NCBI GenBank assembly: GCA_026686845.1
Contig: JAIVEN010000020.1
Coordinates: 8,273,501 to 8,337,500 of the forward strand
Reading direction: 5' to 3'
Source of the DNA: Adenanthera pavonina
Taxonomy: Eukaryota > Streptophyta > Magnoliopsida > Fabales > Fabaceae
DNA length: 64,000 nucleotides
Within the stretch, counting starts at the first letter, position 1; every line of letters starts with the position of its first letter. The notes under the pieces were generated by a model. It made no database searches, had not been told where the DNA came from, and worked only from the letters and a program-made list of their open reading frames with translations. This document shows, piece by piece, positions 46,455 to 59,152 of the stretch. The position numbers and the translations under genes are program-made.

Positions 46455-49400
46455 TTCACTCATTCCTCGAAAGGATTCGTTCTCAATTCTCCATGATTTT
46501 TGACTGCAGCTTCATTTCTAACCAACACCCATCTCCTGGATCAAAGATGAAGTGACTAGAGCTTGGTTCTTTAAGCCTCAACAATGTGAAACAAGTTAAC
46601 ACCTTTTCACCATAAAAACACTTGCAAAACAAACTTGCAAACATCTTTTGGAAAGAAGATGAAACAAAGTAGATGGAGTGAAGTAAAGAAGTATGATTAC
46701 AAGACCTATGTAAAATACAACTCATGTAATGAATGAAGGACACTGTTTAAAATAAGAATAAGTGAACTAACTTGACATACTACGAGACAAAAGACCATAA
46801 TCAAGCAAGACAAGCTAGAAGGAAGAAAAAGAATACATGACCAATAAAGAAATATGGATACACTTGACTCATGAGACACACAAGATACAAAGAATATGAA
46901 ACAAATTGGGGAGATGCAAGAGACAACTTGATAAAACAAATTGCAATAAAGATGAGATGGAACATTAAAGATGGATGAGGAAGACACTAAGGTAATACTT
47001 TGATTCACTAAAGACTCATGAGAGACTTTGGACACATGACACAAAGATGAAAGACTCAAAGAGCATAAATTTGGAACATAAAAGGAAGGAAGAGCAAGAT
47101 GCAATGAAGACAAATAAGAAGGATAAAGAAGTTTGGTGAAGAATACCTTTACCTCAGTTTTATCCAAGGAGCATCTCACAAGTTTTGTTGGCACTTCGAT
47201 CACATCATTTTCTAGACTGACAATCTCACTTTTTCTCTCTTTCTCTTTTCTCTTTTCTTTCTCTTTTTCAGTCTTTTCTCATTTTTCTTTTCACTCGTTT
47301 TCTTTTCTCTTTTTTTATTTTTCTGCACTCTTTCTTTTTCTCTTATTTTTACCACTCATACTTTTATTTTTCCTCTCAAGCTTACTTTTGATTTTCTTCT
47401 GATCCTCACAAGATTGAATATAATGCAAACATTCATGAGCTTTTTCTATAACAAAGGAACTATGATTATCATGCCCACCAAATAACCAAGGTTGCCTAAA
47501 CACCATATCAACATGAGGAACTTCATTACAAGCATGTGAACTACTCTCTAAATTGACCACATCATGAGTGCTACTAGGAATAAGCACAATACTATAAAAA
47601 AATCTAAACTAGGCTTCTTATCTAAATATAACAAATTATCATGTTTAAACAGATGTAATTCATGGGAATCAACATGTTTCAACCCATTTGATTTATCGCA
47701 AGAGTCATTACCACAAGATGTTTGGGAATTAGAAATACCTTTAGGTCTAAAATCTCTTGTTTCAACATCCAATGTAGATGTTGTAGAAGCTATCTCCTCC
47801 AATTGATCTTTTTGCTCCATATAATATTCACATGAATTTTGAACTATGACAGCCTGCATCTCTTCTTTTAGTTCAATTGAGGATAATTTTTTGACTTGGA
47901 TTTCCTTCTTTTGATTTCTTCTTTTTGAAACATGAGTTCATCTTCATAAATATGTTGCGGTGTCAATGAGATTAGCTTGAACTTTCGACCTTTCTTTTCA
48001 AAGAAGAAATAATTTTTGCCCTTTCTATAAATAGCACTCCTTTGATGCTACCATGGCTTGCCTAATTTCAAATGAGTATCCATGGGCACCACATCACACC
48101 ATACCTCATCAAAATAATTCCCAATGGAGAATGACACTAATACTTGCTTGTTTACTACAATCTTTCCATATTCGTAGTCTATCCATGTCATCATCTTGTG
48201 TGACTTAGGATGTTCAATACAAGGCAACCCCAATTTTCCTACTAGTATAATACTAGCATAATTTCTATGAAGGTCTACATCAATGGTCACAGTGCAAGCT
48301 TTATTGTTATTCCCTTGAACAAGACAATGAGTATGAAACTATTGTGCATAAATGCTCAATAGCCAATCTGTTGGGGATGAATCATTACTAAGATCTTCAC
48401 CTACCATAATTAGTAAAAAAAAAAGGAACTCATAACATTCACACACCTCACTTTTTTTTTCACTCTAAAAAAAATATTGTTAGTCACTTGTGTTTCACTC
48501 AATTTGGCTTTTATAAATATGTAATCACTCTTGCATTTTTCCACTCAAATTCTAAATTGCAAATGTTCTCAATCAAACTCAAGCAATCAAACCAAACCAA
48601 ACAAAGTTTAGGAAATACGAGCAAGTAATCATCAATTAAAAACTTAGAAAAAAACAAGTTTCCAAATTAGATGTGTGTATAATGTGATCATTCAAGAGAC
48701 AAATCAAGAAAGAGATTTTAATTCAAATATGGACAACAAGAAAAATTAAATTCAAAAGATACTAGAAGGACAAAATGAAGACTTGGAACACAAGAATAAG
48801 AAATAAGATGGATTAGGCAAGAAAGGAAAGGAGGGCGTTACTCTAGGGGTCCAAATAGATGACTTGGCACTCAAGTAAATGACTTGATTCCCCTACAAAA
48901 AAAAAACACACACAATTAGAACAACAATGGATGGAAAGAACAAAATAGGAAACAACACAAAATAGGAAGGTTATTAAAGAGGAAAAAGAGTGGCATTCAA
49001 GAAATAGAACTTAGAAAAGTAAATGACTTGAGTTGCAAGTAGGAAAGATCTCACCAATAGAGTAACCTCCAATGACTTGTAGTAGCCTTAAACATGATTG
49101 TCAAGTTATATTGCAAAATATGAAACCAAAGAAAGTAGCAAATCTGAATTTTTTTTTTGTTTTTCTCTCATTTTTTTTCAGCACTTTTTTTGTTTCAATG
49201 TGCTATCCACTTTTTTCTTTCACTTTTTTTTGGATGATTGTTTTTTACTGAATGGTATGACTCAAGCAATACAAAACACAAATAGCAATAACACTAAGAA
49301 AGCCACAGGTGGAGGGAAGGAGAAGATGATGAGAATAAAAACTTGCAACACAAATAGTCACAAACAAGACACCACAAAGGAGAAGAACGAAAAACAAATC

Positions 49401-49522
49401 TAGACCTAAGAAGACACAAGGAAAAGGAAGAATATAAGGACACAAGAAGAAGACATGAAAGAAGGGAAAGGAGACATGAAGAACACAATACCCTTGACTC
49501 GAACCTGAGCTCTGATGCCAAC
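46455..49522 (-). pseudogene. Internal region of the non-autonomous Ty3/gypsy element, protease and Pol tail remnants
   Basis: Read on the minus strand. A retropepsin C-terminal part lies at about 48,290-48,048, with KLGLPCIEHPKSHKM, VVNKQVLVSFSIGNYFDEVW and DVVPMDTHLKLGKPW, followed in broken frame by KGKNYFFFEKKGRKFKL and LTPQHIYEDE near 47,935. Near the far end (46,480-46,460) NLRTNPF resembles the usual C-terminus of this type of Pol. No RT, RNase H or integrase core was found, and only about 3.1 kb separates the LTRs, so most of gag-pol is deleted. Other frames here are low-complexity. The protease wording fits Ty3/gypsy Pol; the clade is not assigned. Confidence 0.7.
49509..49520 (-). 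other. Primer-binding site of the non-autonomous gypsy element
   Basis: The minus strand reads TGGCATCAGAGC, two bases from the LTR end at 49,523. It differs from the initiator methionine tRNA complement at one base (C for T) and shows that this element runs on the minus strand. Confidence 0.75.
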
Positions 49523-52500
49523 TGATATAGCCCTCTTGGTGGATGATCAAGCAAACTAGAAAATATACCGGGAACGATCTCACGAACAAGAACAAGTTGA
49601 TGATCACGTGCTAGAACCAAGGAAACTCGTTCCTAAGCTTTAACGATGATGCTCACTTCGCCAATCACTCCGGTTGGTAGGTCACGAGTTCTCAAGAGAA
49701 CATAAATTCAGATAATCCTCATACAAGAGAATTGAAGGAAAATAATTCTTATTCAACTTGTTAAAAAAAAAGCAGGTCTAAATACATATATTTAGAATAA
49801 CCCCTAGAATCCTCTAGAATGATTAGAGAATCTTATAAAATAGGTAATTAATTATTCTTAAAGCTAAGGGACAAAAATTGCTTAAATTATGAGTGTAACA
49901 CCTTACTTTTAGAATCATTTCCCATGAATTAGACTCCTTTTAGATCTAATTATACTTGATCCTAAGCTTGAATCACATAAGAATGAAAATCAGAATTTTC
50001 AAAATTTTTGGTTACTGTTCATATGGTAGTTTCCACTTTGCTGATTGAATTTTGAAAATTCATAACTAATTATAAGAAAATAATTTCATAGTGATTCAAG
50101 TCTCTAACAATAGATAAAAACCTTATATACATGGGAAAAATATTAAACAGAGCATTCTCTTGACCAATTTATACAGTTTATTCCTTAAACCTTTACTATA
50201 CATTTAGTCATTTTCTCTTCCCCAGGATTTTAGCCTTATATTTAAAAATTCATATCTCACTCTACCCTGAGCCAATTTATGCATTCCTTATGTCATTGGA
50301 AATATCTATGAATCTAATTTCTATAAATATTTTTGTTGTACATTTATTCAACTTGTGCATGGCATAATATTAACTTAAATCATAAAGGGTCAGAATTCCA
50401 CTTTTGCTGGAACAGTTTTGGGAAAACCTCCATATCTCCTATCATATAGCTCCAATTACCTCCAAATCAGTGGCATATGAAACTTAAAACATATAAATTT
50501 TCATAAATATAAACCACTGAATTTTTGGAGCTCTGCACGATTTATATCATCTTTTTAATTTTCCAGTACCTAACTTTCAGTTTCCAGTTTTCCCAATCTT
50601 TCTCTGTTCTGAACCCTAACTTAGAAAATTCACCATTAATTGTACACAACTCCAAATGGGGTGAATTAGGTGTTATATTAAAGGTTGAGATGCCCTATAT
50701 CTGGTATAAAAATTCCATAAACCTAATCTCACATTAAGTATAGAATAAGGATGAATGAAACAGACATGTCTGGAAAATGCCCTGTTTCAGTCTATATTGC
50801 CATTTGCTTACCAAAGCCCTTGTAAATGAACTCATTTTGGCATGAAACTTGGTAGACCATAACTTAACATCACAATATCCAGAACTGGAAATTCTCATGC
50901 ATTTTCCACAAAATTAACATAATAATCACTATTTTACAATTTCACATAAGACAAGACATAAATAACCATTCACATTATAACACAATGGCTTGCAACATCA
51001 TTTCCTTCTTCATGCCTTTTGCTCCTTCCTTAGCTCTTTTGCATTGGTTCTTCCTAGCATGGTTAGTTATTGAAGGGGGAGTGAGATTCAAAGAATCTCA
51101 GTAGCAATCACCATTCATGCAATCATATTATCACATTAAGCATATAATCATCATAAAACATCAAGTAAATGCTTTTAAACATTTATGCCATAATATTTTA
51201 CAAAAATTTTGGCAGAGTTTCATTTTGTATTTTGGACATCCCGGGGTCTCAAAACCCTCAATTAACTCAGCCAACATTCTCAAAGCATCACAATTGATCA
51301 TAGCAAACAATAGGCAAGTCATCAAACTCATTGAAAATCACATGACAATATAAGGCAAAAATAGGTAAATTGCTACCTTCATGCATTCTCTTACTCTTCA
51401 ACTTGATACCAATGCTTCCACTAGCTTCCTTGGGCTTCTTCAAGTCCTAATGCACCATCAAACAATTATTCAAGCTAATGGTTCCGTGACTTTCTTCAAA
51501 AAGTGTTCATGAAACCCTAATTCTTCAAAAATTCACCAAAAATTCATTTCTAACTAAAAAAATGATAAATTATACCTCTATTCCATGTAATTTTTCATGA
51601 GGAATCCAAATATGGCCTCAGAATTACCAAATTCCATTTCTAACTTGGTTACTATTCATTCCGAATTAACTTCATAAACCTAAAAATTTCATTTTCTTAA
51701 TCTCAGGCTTTCTCTTGAACAACATACTTGTATCTACCTATTTTGGACTCAAGGAATCTATTTTTGAGGTCAAAATCATGAAATTCCCTTTCCTTTTCAA
51801 ACCCTAAATAGTCAGAAAAATTCAGAAATTTGTAGAAAAATATCTACCCGATTAATTTGCAATCTAATGCCATATTCTTGCATCTTGAAGCATTTCTAAG
51901 CATTTCTATAGTTTAGTTTCTTCATAGCTTAACTTTCTCTCTCTTGGGTCACCATGGCTGAACCTTAAAGTGAGAGAAAAGAGGAAAATATTCCATGGAA
52001 ATACTCTTAAACACCAAAGTGTACAAGCTAGTAGTGATATAACTTTACCTTGAACACTTGAGATCATGGCCTTGCTTCTTGCTCTTCCTCTTCTTAATTT
52101 TTGTTTCGTGCTCCTCTCCCTCTAAAACTCTGTTTCAGACGTGAATGGAGATGAAGATGAAGACTTAAAATGACTTAATCATAAAGTCATTTTTTTTCTT
52201 TGACTTTTTGGCCTTTATTGCTTTTCTTCTTGAAAAAAGCTTTTGGAAAATTCCACATGTGTCCCAAACTGCTGATCATGCGTAGCTCACTTCCCTTTTT
52301 TGGCCAAAAATTGTTTAAATAATTTTTATGGACCAAAATACCCTTTACCGATTAAATTTACCCATACCGATTGAGTATTTTTGCCAAAATTGTCATTAAA
52401 TTGGTACAAGATTATCCAACAATTACTTTTGGTCCAAAATCATTATTTAGACCCAAAATATATTTTATTAAGGTCCAATCATTGTCCTTGAATCAATACT

Positions 52501-54145
52501 ACCTTTTCCTGCAGTCTAAACTGATCTTTATCGGGTAAAATATTAATATTAGACTATAATTATCCAATAAATATTATTTTGACCTTAATAAATTTCATAA
52601 TATATTTCATTGGGTCTAACTCATTGAGAGCTTCATTTTGACTATAATTTTTCATATGTACAAAAATGCCTTTGACCCGGGGATATTTATAATTTTTAAA
52701 ACTTTAGGGTCATTAGGTGTCATTTTCCCCAAGGCATTTCTAATACTCTTCCCACGTAATTTTTATGACTTTAAGGATATGAACGTACTTTTCATAATTC
52801 TTTGGGGAAAAAAATATAATTTCTCATTTTTTCATCCAACCAAGAAAAATGACCTCTTGCCCTTTTTCACACTTAACGGTGTCTCTCCATTTTTCCCAAT
52901 TTCTCATGCATTTTATGATATCAAAATTTATTCCTTGGGATTTAAAATACAATATTCATATTTTTCTTCAAATATGGGAAATGACCGTTTTACCCCTGAA
53001 CCGGGTCAAAAATATAATTATCCATTCTTTCGGGCACTTTCTTGTAATTTCACCCAAAGACCAATTTTTTATTATTTCCTTTTCACTATTCACATTAACT
53101 TTCAAATTGGTCTATCTCTCAACCTGGATCTCCTGGGTATGCAATACTTATACCATTACGCTCAGCTTGGAGCAGGTTTTCATTCAAGTGGTATATTGCA
53201 TATTTTTCGGGATGAGTTTTGGAATTAATTTCTGCTAAGGACCTTATGGAAAATTAATTCTAATTAAGGACCAAACATAACTTCTTCTGAAAATTAAATG
53301 AGAAATTAATTCCTTCTAAAGCCCAATTATATATAGCCTTTTCGTCTCACTTCGTTTCTCATTTTTTGCTCATTTTATAATATCCCATAAAAATAGGGAT
53401 ATTATAGTGAGACTAAATCTTATGAGATTGTAAGAATCCACTTATTTAGAAACTAAATTACTCTAAAATATTCCGGCTTGCTAACCAAGTAAGAACATCC
53501 TAGAAGATACTATATAACACTAAATAAATATGAAAATTACTTTAGAAACGTCACTTTTTGAGAGCCACAAAGAAAGTGATGTTTTTTACTAAAAAACATA
53601 CCTAATTTATTATCTACTTGAGAGCCAAGTAGTCATAATGAATCTAAGATATTTAAAATACTAATTTGGGCACTTAGAAATACAATTAGGAACCCAATAA
53701 AGACCCCACAAATGAGCTTATTTAAATAATTCAAGCTTTACCCAATTAAACATAAAACAAAACACAATTAAACAATTAATTAATGAACCCAAAATACTAT
53801 TCATGTCACATTAATTCCATGGGCTAGAAGAGCTTGCATTTGGGCTTGAATAAGAATACTTAAGGTTCCATTGGACTCCTCCATCTATATATTGGTACCA
53901 TGGGCCTTCATTGTAATGATATAAGCTCCAAATTGCTCTTATAATCTCTTGAATAACTCCTTTGTCCATGGGCTCTCCAAAACATGATTTTTTGGTGGAT
54001 CAATTCATTTGAACTTGGATGGAGACTCGAAAACACCATACTTGTCCTTAGATTAGGCCTTGGAGATGCAACCAGTCCATCAAGGTAAATGGGCTCTTTC
54101 CACTAGTAGCTCTGGATCTTTTGAATGCCTCTTAGATTTCCATCA
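49523..54145 (-). mobile_element. 5' LTR of the non-autonomous Ty3/gypsy element, interrupted
   Basis: Starts TGATATAGCCCTCTTGGTGG, ends TTAGATTTCCATCA and matches 45,349-46,454 throughout. A 3.5 kb insert at 49,894-53,406 splits it after the CTTAAATTATGAG block; the match resumes at GAGACTAAATCTTATGAG. The two LTRs differ by scattered substitutions, clearly more than those of the left-hand chromovirus. Confidence 0.85.
49894..53406 (-). mobile_element. Solo LTR related to the left-hand chromovirus LTR
   Basis: Starts TGTAACACCTTACTTT and ends GGGATATTATA, flanked by ATGAG (49,889-49,893) and GTGAG (53,407-53,411). Read on the minus strand it follows the LTR at 3,104: the same ends in diverged form and a clearly alignable core around 52,490-52,720 (CCTGCAGTC, TTATCGGGTAAAATATTAAT, TTGAGAGCTTCATTTTGACT). 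At 3,513 bp it is about 970 bp longer than those LTRs. No PBS or pol is inside. Open frames at 52,638-53,238 lie within LTR sequence and have no known domain. Confidence 0.8.
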
Positions 54146-54189
54146 TAAAGAAAAAAAAATCTAACTATTTATTATTTTAAATAGGTAAA

Positions 54190-55240
54190 ACAACATTGCG
54201 CGTCCAAAGCAAAAGCAATCTAACCAGGTACCCCCAACGCATACTTACAACATGCATTTTCGAAATCACCAAATGGGTTCAACTAATGAGAATGAACCTA
54301 CTGCCTTAGATGAACGAATAATTGCTATGAAGGCTCAAATGGTAGAAATGAGTGAAATGATGAAATTTTTTACTACTGCTTGGAAAGCAAAAAGTAGTGA
54401 TGGTACTCCTTAAGTTGAAAAGACAAGTTCATCAAAGGATATCGAGAAGGAAGCTCAATCAATTCCAAAAGTAAATTCAATGCAAAATAAGTTGAAAGAT
54501 TCCCAAGATCAAGGAGCTTTTGAATCAGAATTCCCTAGTAGAGATCCTATATACACCTTCCAAATCCCTTCAATAGTAGCTAAAAATGACAAATGGAAGG
54601 AAGAATTAGGAGAGATAAAGGACCAGCTGAAGGCTCTATAGGGAACAGACATATGGGGACTGTTGGACTTGAAGGAACTTTGTTTGATTCCTTTAGTCAC
54701 CATACCCAAGAAGTGGAAAGTCCTGGACTGTGACAAGTACAATGGTAATGGTGACCCAATTTATCACCTAAAGGCTTATTGTACAAAAATGTCAATTTGG
54801 TCACAAGATGAAAAGTTTCTTTTGATGTTCTTCCATGAGAGCTTAACTAGACCTACCTTGGAGTGGTACATGCAGTTGTACAAAGCCAAGATCTATAGGT
54901 AGAAGGATCTTATTGATGCCTTCATAAAATTGTACACATTCAACATTGACACTTCTCCAACAAGGGAGCAGTTAAAGGCAATGAGTAAAAAGACTACAGA
55001 GCCATTCAAGTAATATGCCCAAAGATGGAGGATGGTTGCATCATAAGTCCGACCTACTCTAACACAAGATGAGCTTTGCTCATATTTTATATGTACATTG
55101 CAAGAACCTTTCTACCAGTATATGGTAGGTACACATGTCATAGAATTGACTCTGAGGTACATGATGGAAACATTATTGTTTCTTGAGCTGAAAGTAGTAC
55201 AAAAAGAAATCAAAATCCTAAGAAGAAAGAAGATAGTGTG
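54190..55240 (+). pseudogene. Tat/Ogre-like Gag remnant
   Basis: Continues the element interrupted at 45,348. The frame has stops near 54,412, 54,640, 54,900, 55,010 and 55,045. Recognisable Gag blocks: LDCDKYNGNGDPIYHLKAYC, FFHESLTRPTLEWYMQL, KDLIDAFIKLYTFNID, REQLKAMSKK, and the YAQRWR block. Order and wording fit the retrotransposon Gag domain of Tat/Ogre elements. It packages element RNA in live copies; here it is inactive. Confidence 0.75.
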
Positions 55241-56460
55241 AAATACATCCAATATACAAAACCATTTTTTGCATAACAATATACACCCCACCAAACAAGT
55301 GGGGAGAATTTAAGGCAAGCTCAGAGTAGGACAACACTTAGTAGACAAGGACAAGCTGGAGGGCAGAGAAATATGCAGCAAAAAGATAATCATCCATGGC
55401 CTAATTTCGGCATGACGAATGCTGAACTTTGTCACCAGCTCTTAGAGGCTCGATTGTTAGGCCTACGGTCTTACAAACAATCTCTTCCTCTATATCCTGC
55501 TCAGTATGATCCCAATGCAACTTGTAAATACCATATGGGCACTCAATGACACTTAATACAGCTTTAAGGGATTATGTCACGTTCAAGAGGAATGTATTGG
55601 ACCTAATTGACTCCAATCATATATAGCTTAAAGGGAGTGAAAACTCTACTATCAACACTAATCCACTCCCTAACCATGAAAGGTGTATCAATGCTGTTGA
55701 AAGAGGGATTGGATTCTTCAAGGATCCTATAGATATCAAGGTCCTTATGAAGGAGCTTTATGGTCATTTAAAGATGTCAGGTTATTTGTCCCAAAATCCT
55801 AAGGGTGATGACCAAAGAGGACAGTACTATGGGTTGTTGTTCTGTGAAAACCATGAGAAAATGATAGATCATGATATTGAAGGTTGCCCTCAATTCAAGA
55901 AAATGATTAGAAGAATGATGGGACTAGGGGTTGTGGTAGTAGGAAGAACTAACGAAGAAATATACATGGCAGAAAAAAGGCATGTTGAACTTGTTATCCA
56001 AAATCTCACTTCAAGGGGAAATACTGATGTTGTCTCTTTTACCATTGATAAGTCACCATATCAGGGTGGTGCCCCTCCAGTGACTAATTTGAGGTAATAA
56101 TCATTGATTATAAGCATGCCAATCCTTTTCCATATGAAAGTAATAAGGCTGTGCCTTGGAGATGTGATGCAATCATTAAAGGACCTTTGAATAAAAAAAT
56201 TGTGGCAGAAACAAGTAAAGACATGGCTGCCAATATAACAATCCCATCCAGAGTTACTTGAAGTGGAAGGGTTTATCTCCCAGCAAATATAAAAAAGGTG
56301 GAAAAACAAAAAGAAGTGAGTGGTGAAGGATTGAAAAAGGCTAACCATAAAGAGACAGAAAAGAAAGATAAGGAATTCTTGCAAATCATGAAGCAAAGTG
56401 AGTACAATGTAATTGATCAGCTAAAAAAGACATCGGCATGAATCTCACTTCTTTCTTTGA
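55241..56460 (+). pseudogene. Gag C-terminus and linker of the Tat/Ogre-like element
   Basis: Holds two cysteine/histidine boxes typical of this lineage: CKYHMG near 55,528 and CENHEKMIDHDIEGCPQF near 55,842-55,895. The latter lies inside an open stretch (55,747-56,097) with MKELYGHLKMSGYL and NPLPNHERCINAVERG just before it. Stops and shifts separate the parts. No additional gene is present. Confidence 0.6.
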
Positions 56461-57074
56461 TTTTATCTTCTGAACCACATCATCAATCTTTGCAAAAAGC
56501 CTTAAATGAGGCATATGTGCAGCCTAGGATAACTCCTAAAAAGGTAGCCAGTATCATGAGTATTACATCCATTATCTCATTCTCAGAGGAAGAGATTGTA
56601 AAATTTGCTACCCACCAATCCAAAGCCTTACATATTACCTTGAAGTGTAAGGGGTTTGTAGTGGCTAGGGTGTTAATTGATAGAGGATCTGCTTTAAATG
56701 TTTTGCCATTGACCACGTTCGAGCATCTATCACTAAAAGCTTTAGACATTGAAAGCAGTGATATGGTGGCTAGAGCATTTGATGGATCTCGTAAGAAGGT
56801 ATTAGGCATTGTTCAGCTACCTTTGGAGATAGGACCAAGCCAGTTTATGGTAGATTTTCAACTCATGGACATAGACTCATCTTACACAATGCTACTTGGG
56901 AGACCATGGATATATGCTAATAGGTTCGTGCCTTCTACCTTACATCAAAAAGTTAAGTTCATCCATGATGGGAGAATTGTCATAGTAAGAGAGGAAGAGG
57001 GGATTCTGGTGAGTAATCCAAGCTCTCTTCCATCCATAGAAGTTACTGAGCAGGATAAAGGAATAGCATTTTAG
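56457..57074 (+). pseudogene. Tat/Ogre-like aspartic protease
   Basis: An open frame of about 205 codons. The retropepsin core VLIDRGSALNVLP lies at about 56,670-56,710 and the C-terminal LLGRPWIY at about 56,892-56,915. Family members usually have Asn after the catalytic Asp (D-N-G-S); here it is Arg, while Asp and Gly are kept. The hydrophobic repeats and spacing are normal. The frame ends at TAG 57,072. It normally cleaves the element polyprotein; this copy is part of a dead element. Confidence 0.75.
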
Positions 57075-58461
57075 AGCCTAGAAGTGGAGAAGCCTAAGTG
57101 TAATACTAAGAATATTAACTTCATTATAGCCAAGATAATGGAGAAAAATAGGTTTGAACAAGGCAAATGGTTACATTCACAACTGCAAGGTATCAAATGC
57201 CTAATTAATATACCACTGAACCATAAACGACAAGGGATAGTGTACAGGCCTTCTATAGAAATACAGATGAAAGAGCAAGCTAGGTTGACTAAGGAAAAAG
57301 GAGCTGAAGAGCAAAAAATCCCTCACATCACAAAAACATTCCCATCTTCTACTGAGGTTATCAACTAGTCAACAGTCGCAATGGTTTCTCCTAGTATTGA
57401 CAAAATTGATGCCTGGATCTCAATCGATAACTCAAGAGAAGAATTGGCAAATTGGGAATTCGAGAACGCTTAGGATATTATTACTTTAGAGTAACTTGTT
57501 TTAATCATCTCGCCCCTCTTTTTTATCTTGCCATTTCATCTAATGCCCCCATAAGTTAGATTTTAGGGCAAACTCTTATTTGAATAAAGATGATTATACG
57601 AATAAATTTCAATTTTTACTTTTCTTATCCATTTTCTTCTCTTATCTATTATTCATGTTAGTCCTTCAGGAATTTGACTTCCTCAGAACTCCTGTCTAAT
57701 ACGGAGGTTTTTGAGCCCCTAAACAACGATATGTGTGTTGCCTCTGACATGCATAATTGTGAATTCAATGAGGGAGAATTAATTCAAATATATACAAAAC
57801 TCCCAGATTCAAAAGAAAAAAAGAATGTGCCCACACAAAGAAGTAATTTAGATGATAAATATGGGAACTAAAGAAGACAAAAAGGAGCTTAAAATAGTTG
57901 ATAATCCAGAAAGGGAACAAATGATTGAACTTTTTAAGGAGTATATGGACATGTTTGCATGGTATTATAAAGACATACCTGGGCTTAATCCAGGGAACGC
58001 TACTCATAGGATCCCTTTGTTCTTCGATATCAAGCGAAAAAGCGAAAATTAAGAAGGATGACTGTAGAAATGTCTCTAATAATTCAAGAAGAGGTGATAA
58101 AGCAATTAAAGGCGGGTTTCTTAGAAGTAGCTAAGTTCCCTCAATGGATTGCAAACATCGTTCTTGTCTCAAAGAAAGATGGAAAAATACAAATGTGTGT
58201 TGATTATTGAGATTTAAACAAGGTTAGCCCTAAGGATGATTTTCCATTGGCTCACATTGATGTCTTAGTTGATAGTATGACACGAAATCACCGATACTCA
58301 TTCATGGATGGGTATTCAGGGTATAACCAAATTCCCATGCATGAAGATGATAAAGAGAAAACCACTTTCACTACACAGTGGAGAACCTATTGTTATCGAG
58401 TGATGCCCTTTGGTTTGAAGAACACTGGGGCAACATATCAATGAGCTATGGTGGCACTATT
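57075..58461 (+). pseudogene. Tat/Ogre-like linker and start of reverse transcriptase, cut by CACTA insertion
   Basis: The linker at 57,084-57,870 is followed by the RT N-terminus: DMFAWYYKDIPGLNPGNATH (57,946-58,005), a broken KVSPKDDFPL-like segment near 58,220, and an open part with HRYSFMDGYSGYNQIPMHED (58,275-58,334) and YCYRVMPFGLKNTGATYQ (58,388-58,441). TGA follows at 58,442, then the matching AMVALF, after which transposon sequence begins at 58,462. The YxDD active site is therefore missing from this segment; it would lie right of the CACTA element, outside the window. Confidence 0.8.
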
Positions 58462-59097
58462 TACTACACCAAAACATTCATTTTCTCATGGAATATTCTC
58501 ACGCCTTGAAAAATGGTGAGAATTTCTCACAGAACTTCTCACGGAACATCAGTTTGGGGGATATTTCTCATGGAATTTCTCACTAAAACGACATAGTGAG
58601 AAGAATCCATGAGAAAAGTGTGAGAAAAGGCATGAGAATTGTTGCACGAAATGGTGGAAAATTGACGCTTAAGTTTCTCATAGAGTTACTCATGAGAAGA
58701 TCTATGAGAAAGCTTCAAAAATAAAAAGCAAAATGATAAGTAATTGTTCTCATGGATAATATCCGTGACAACTTCTCACACTGTTTATGTCTGTGAGAAT
58801 TTCTCATGCATATTAGTTTGTGAGAATATGGGATCTTGAGAAGAGGGAAAATGGGGAAAAATGATTAAGGCTTCTCACAACAACTTGGTCATGAGAATTT
58901 CTCACGAAATTATTGTCTGAGAGAAACTCTCACAGTTTTGGGCCGCGAGAAGGTCCTTTAGTTACTATTAAAACACTTCTCATGGCAATATAATGGTGAG
59001 AAATTCTCATGGTTAGATGTCCAAGAGAAGTTCTCATGGTATAGGTCATGAGAAGGTCATTTCATATCAAAAAATAGTTCAAGTTGTTATGAAGCTT

Positions 59098-59152
59098 GGA
59101 TTTGAACCCCAGTCTTGACAAAAATTGGACAGAGCACTTAAACGTTGAGCCA
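59098..59152 (-). other. tRNA-like A box/B box pair
   Basis: The minus strand has TGGCTCAACG (A-box-like, 59,152-59,143) and GGTTCAAATCC (B box, 59,108-59,098) about 35 bp apart, the spacing of an internal pol III promoter. The flanks do not fold as a tRNA that I can draw, so this is more likely a SINE head or tRNA-derived relic inside the transposon than a tRNA gene. Confidence 0.35.

Noticed and set aside
47133..49607. Several Phe/Ser- or Lys-rich frames on both strands
   Set aside because: Low-complexity pyrimidine or purine runs inside the decayed gypsy interior; only the protease part around 48,048-48,290 is supported.
52638..53238. 196- and 129-codon overlapping frames
   Set aside because: They lie antisense in the solo LTR related to the chromovirus; no domain and no independent evidence of a gene.
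59098..59152. Possible tRNA gene
   Set aside because: A and B boxes are present but I cannot form acceptor and anticodon stems, so it is listed only as tRNA-like.
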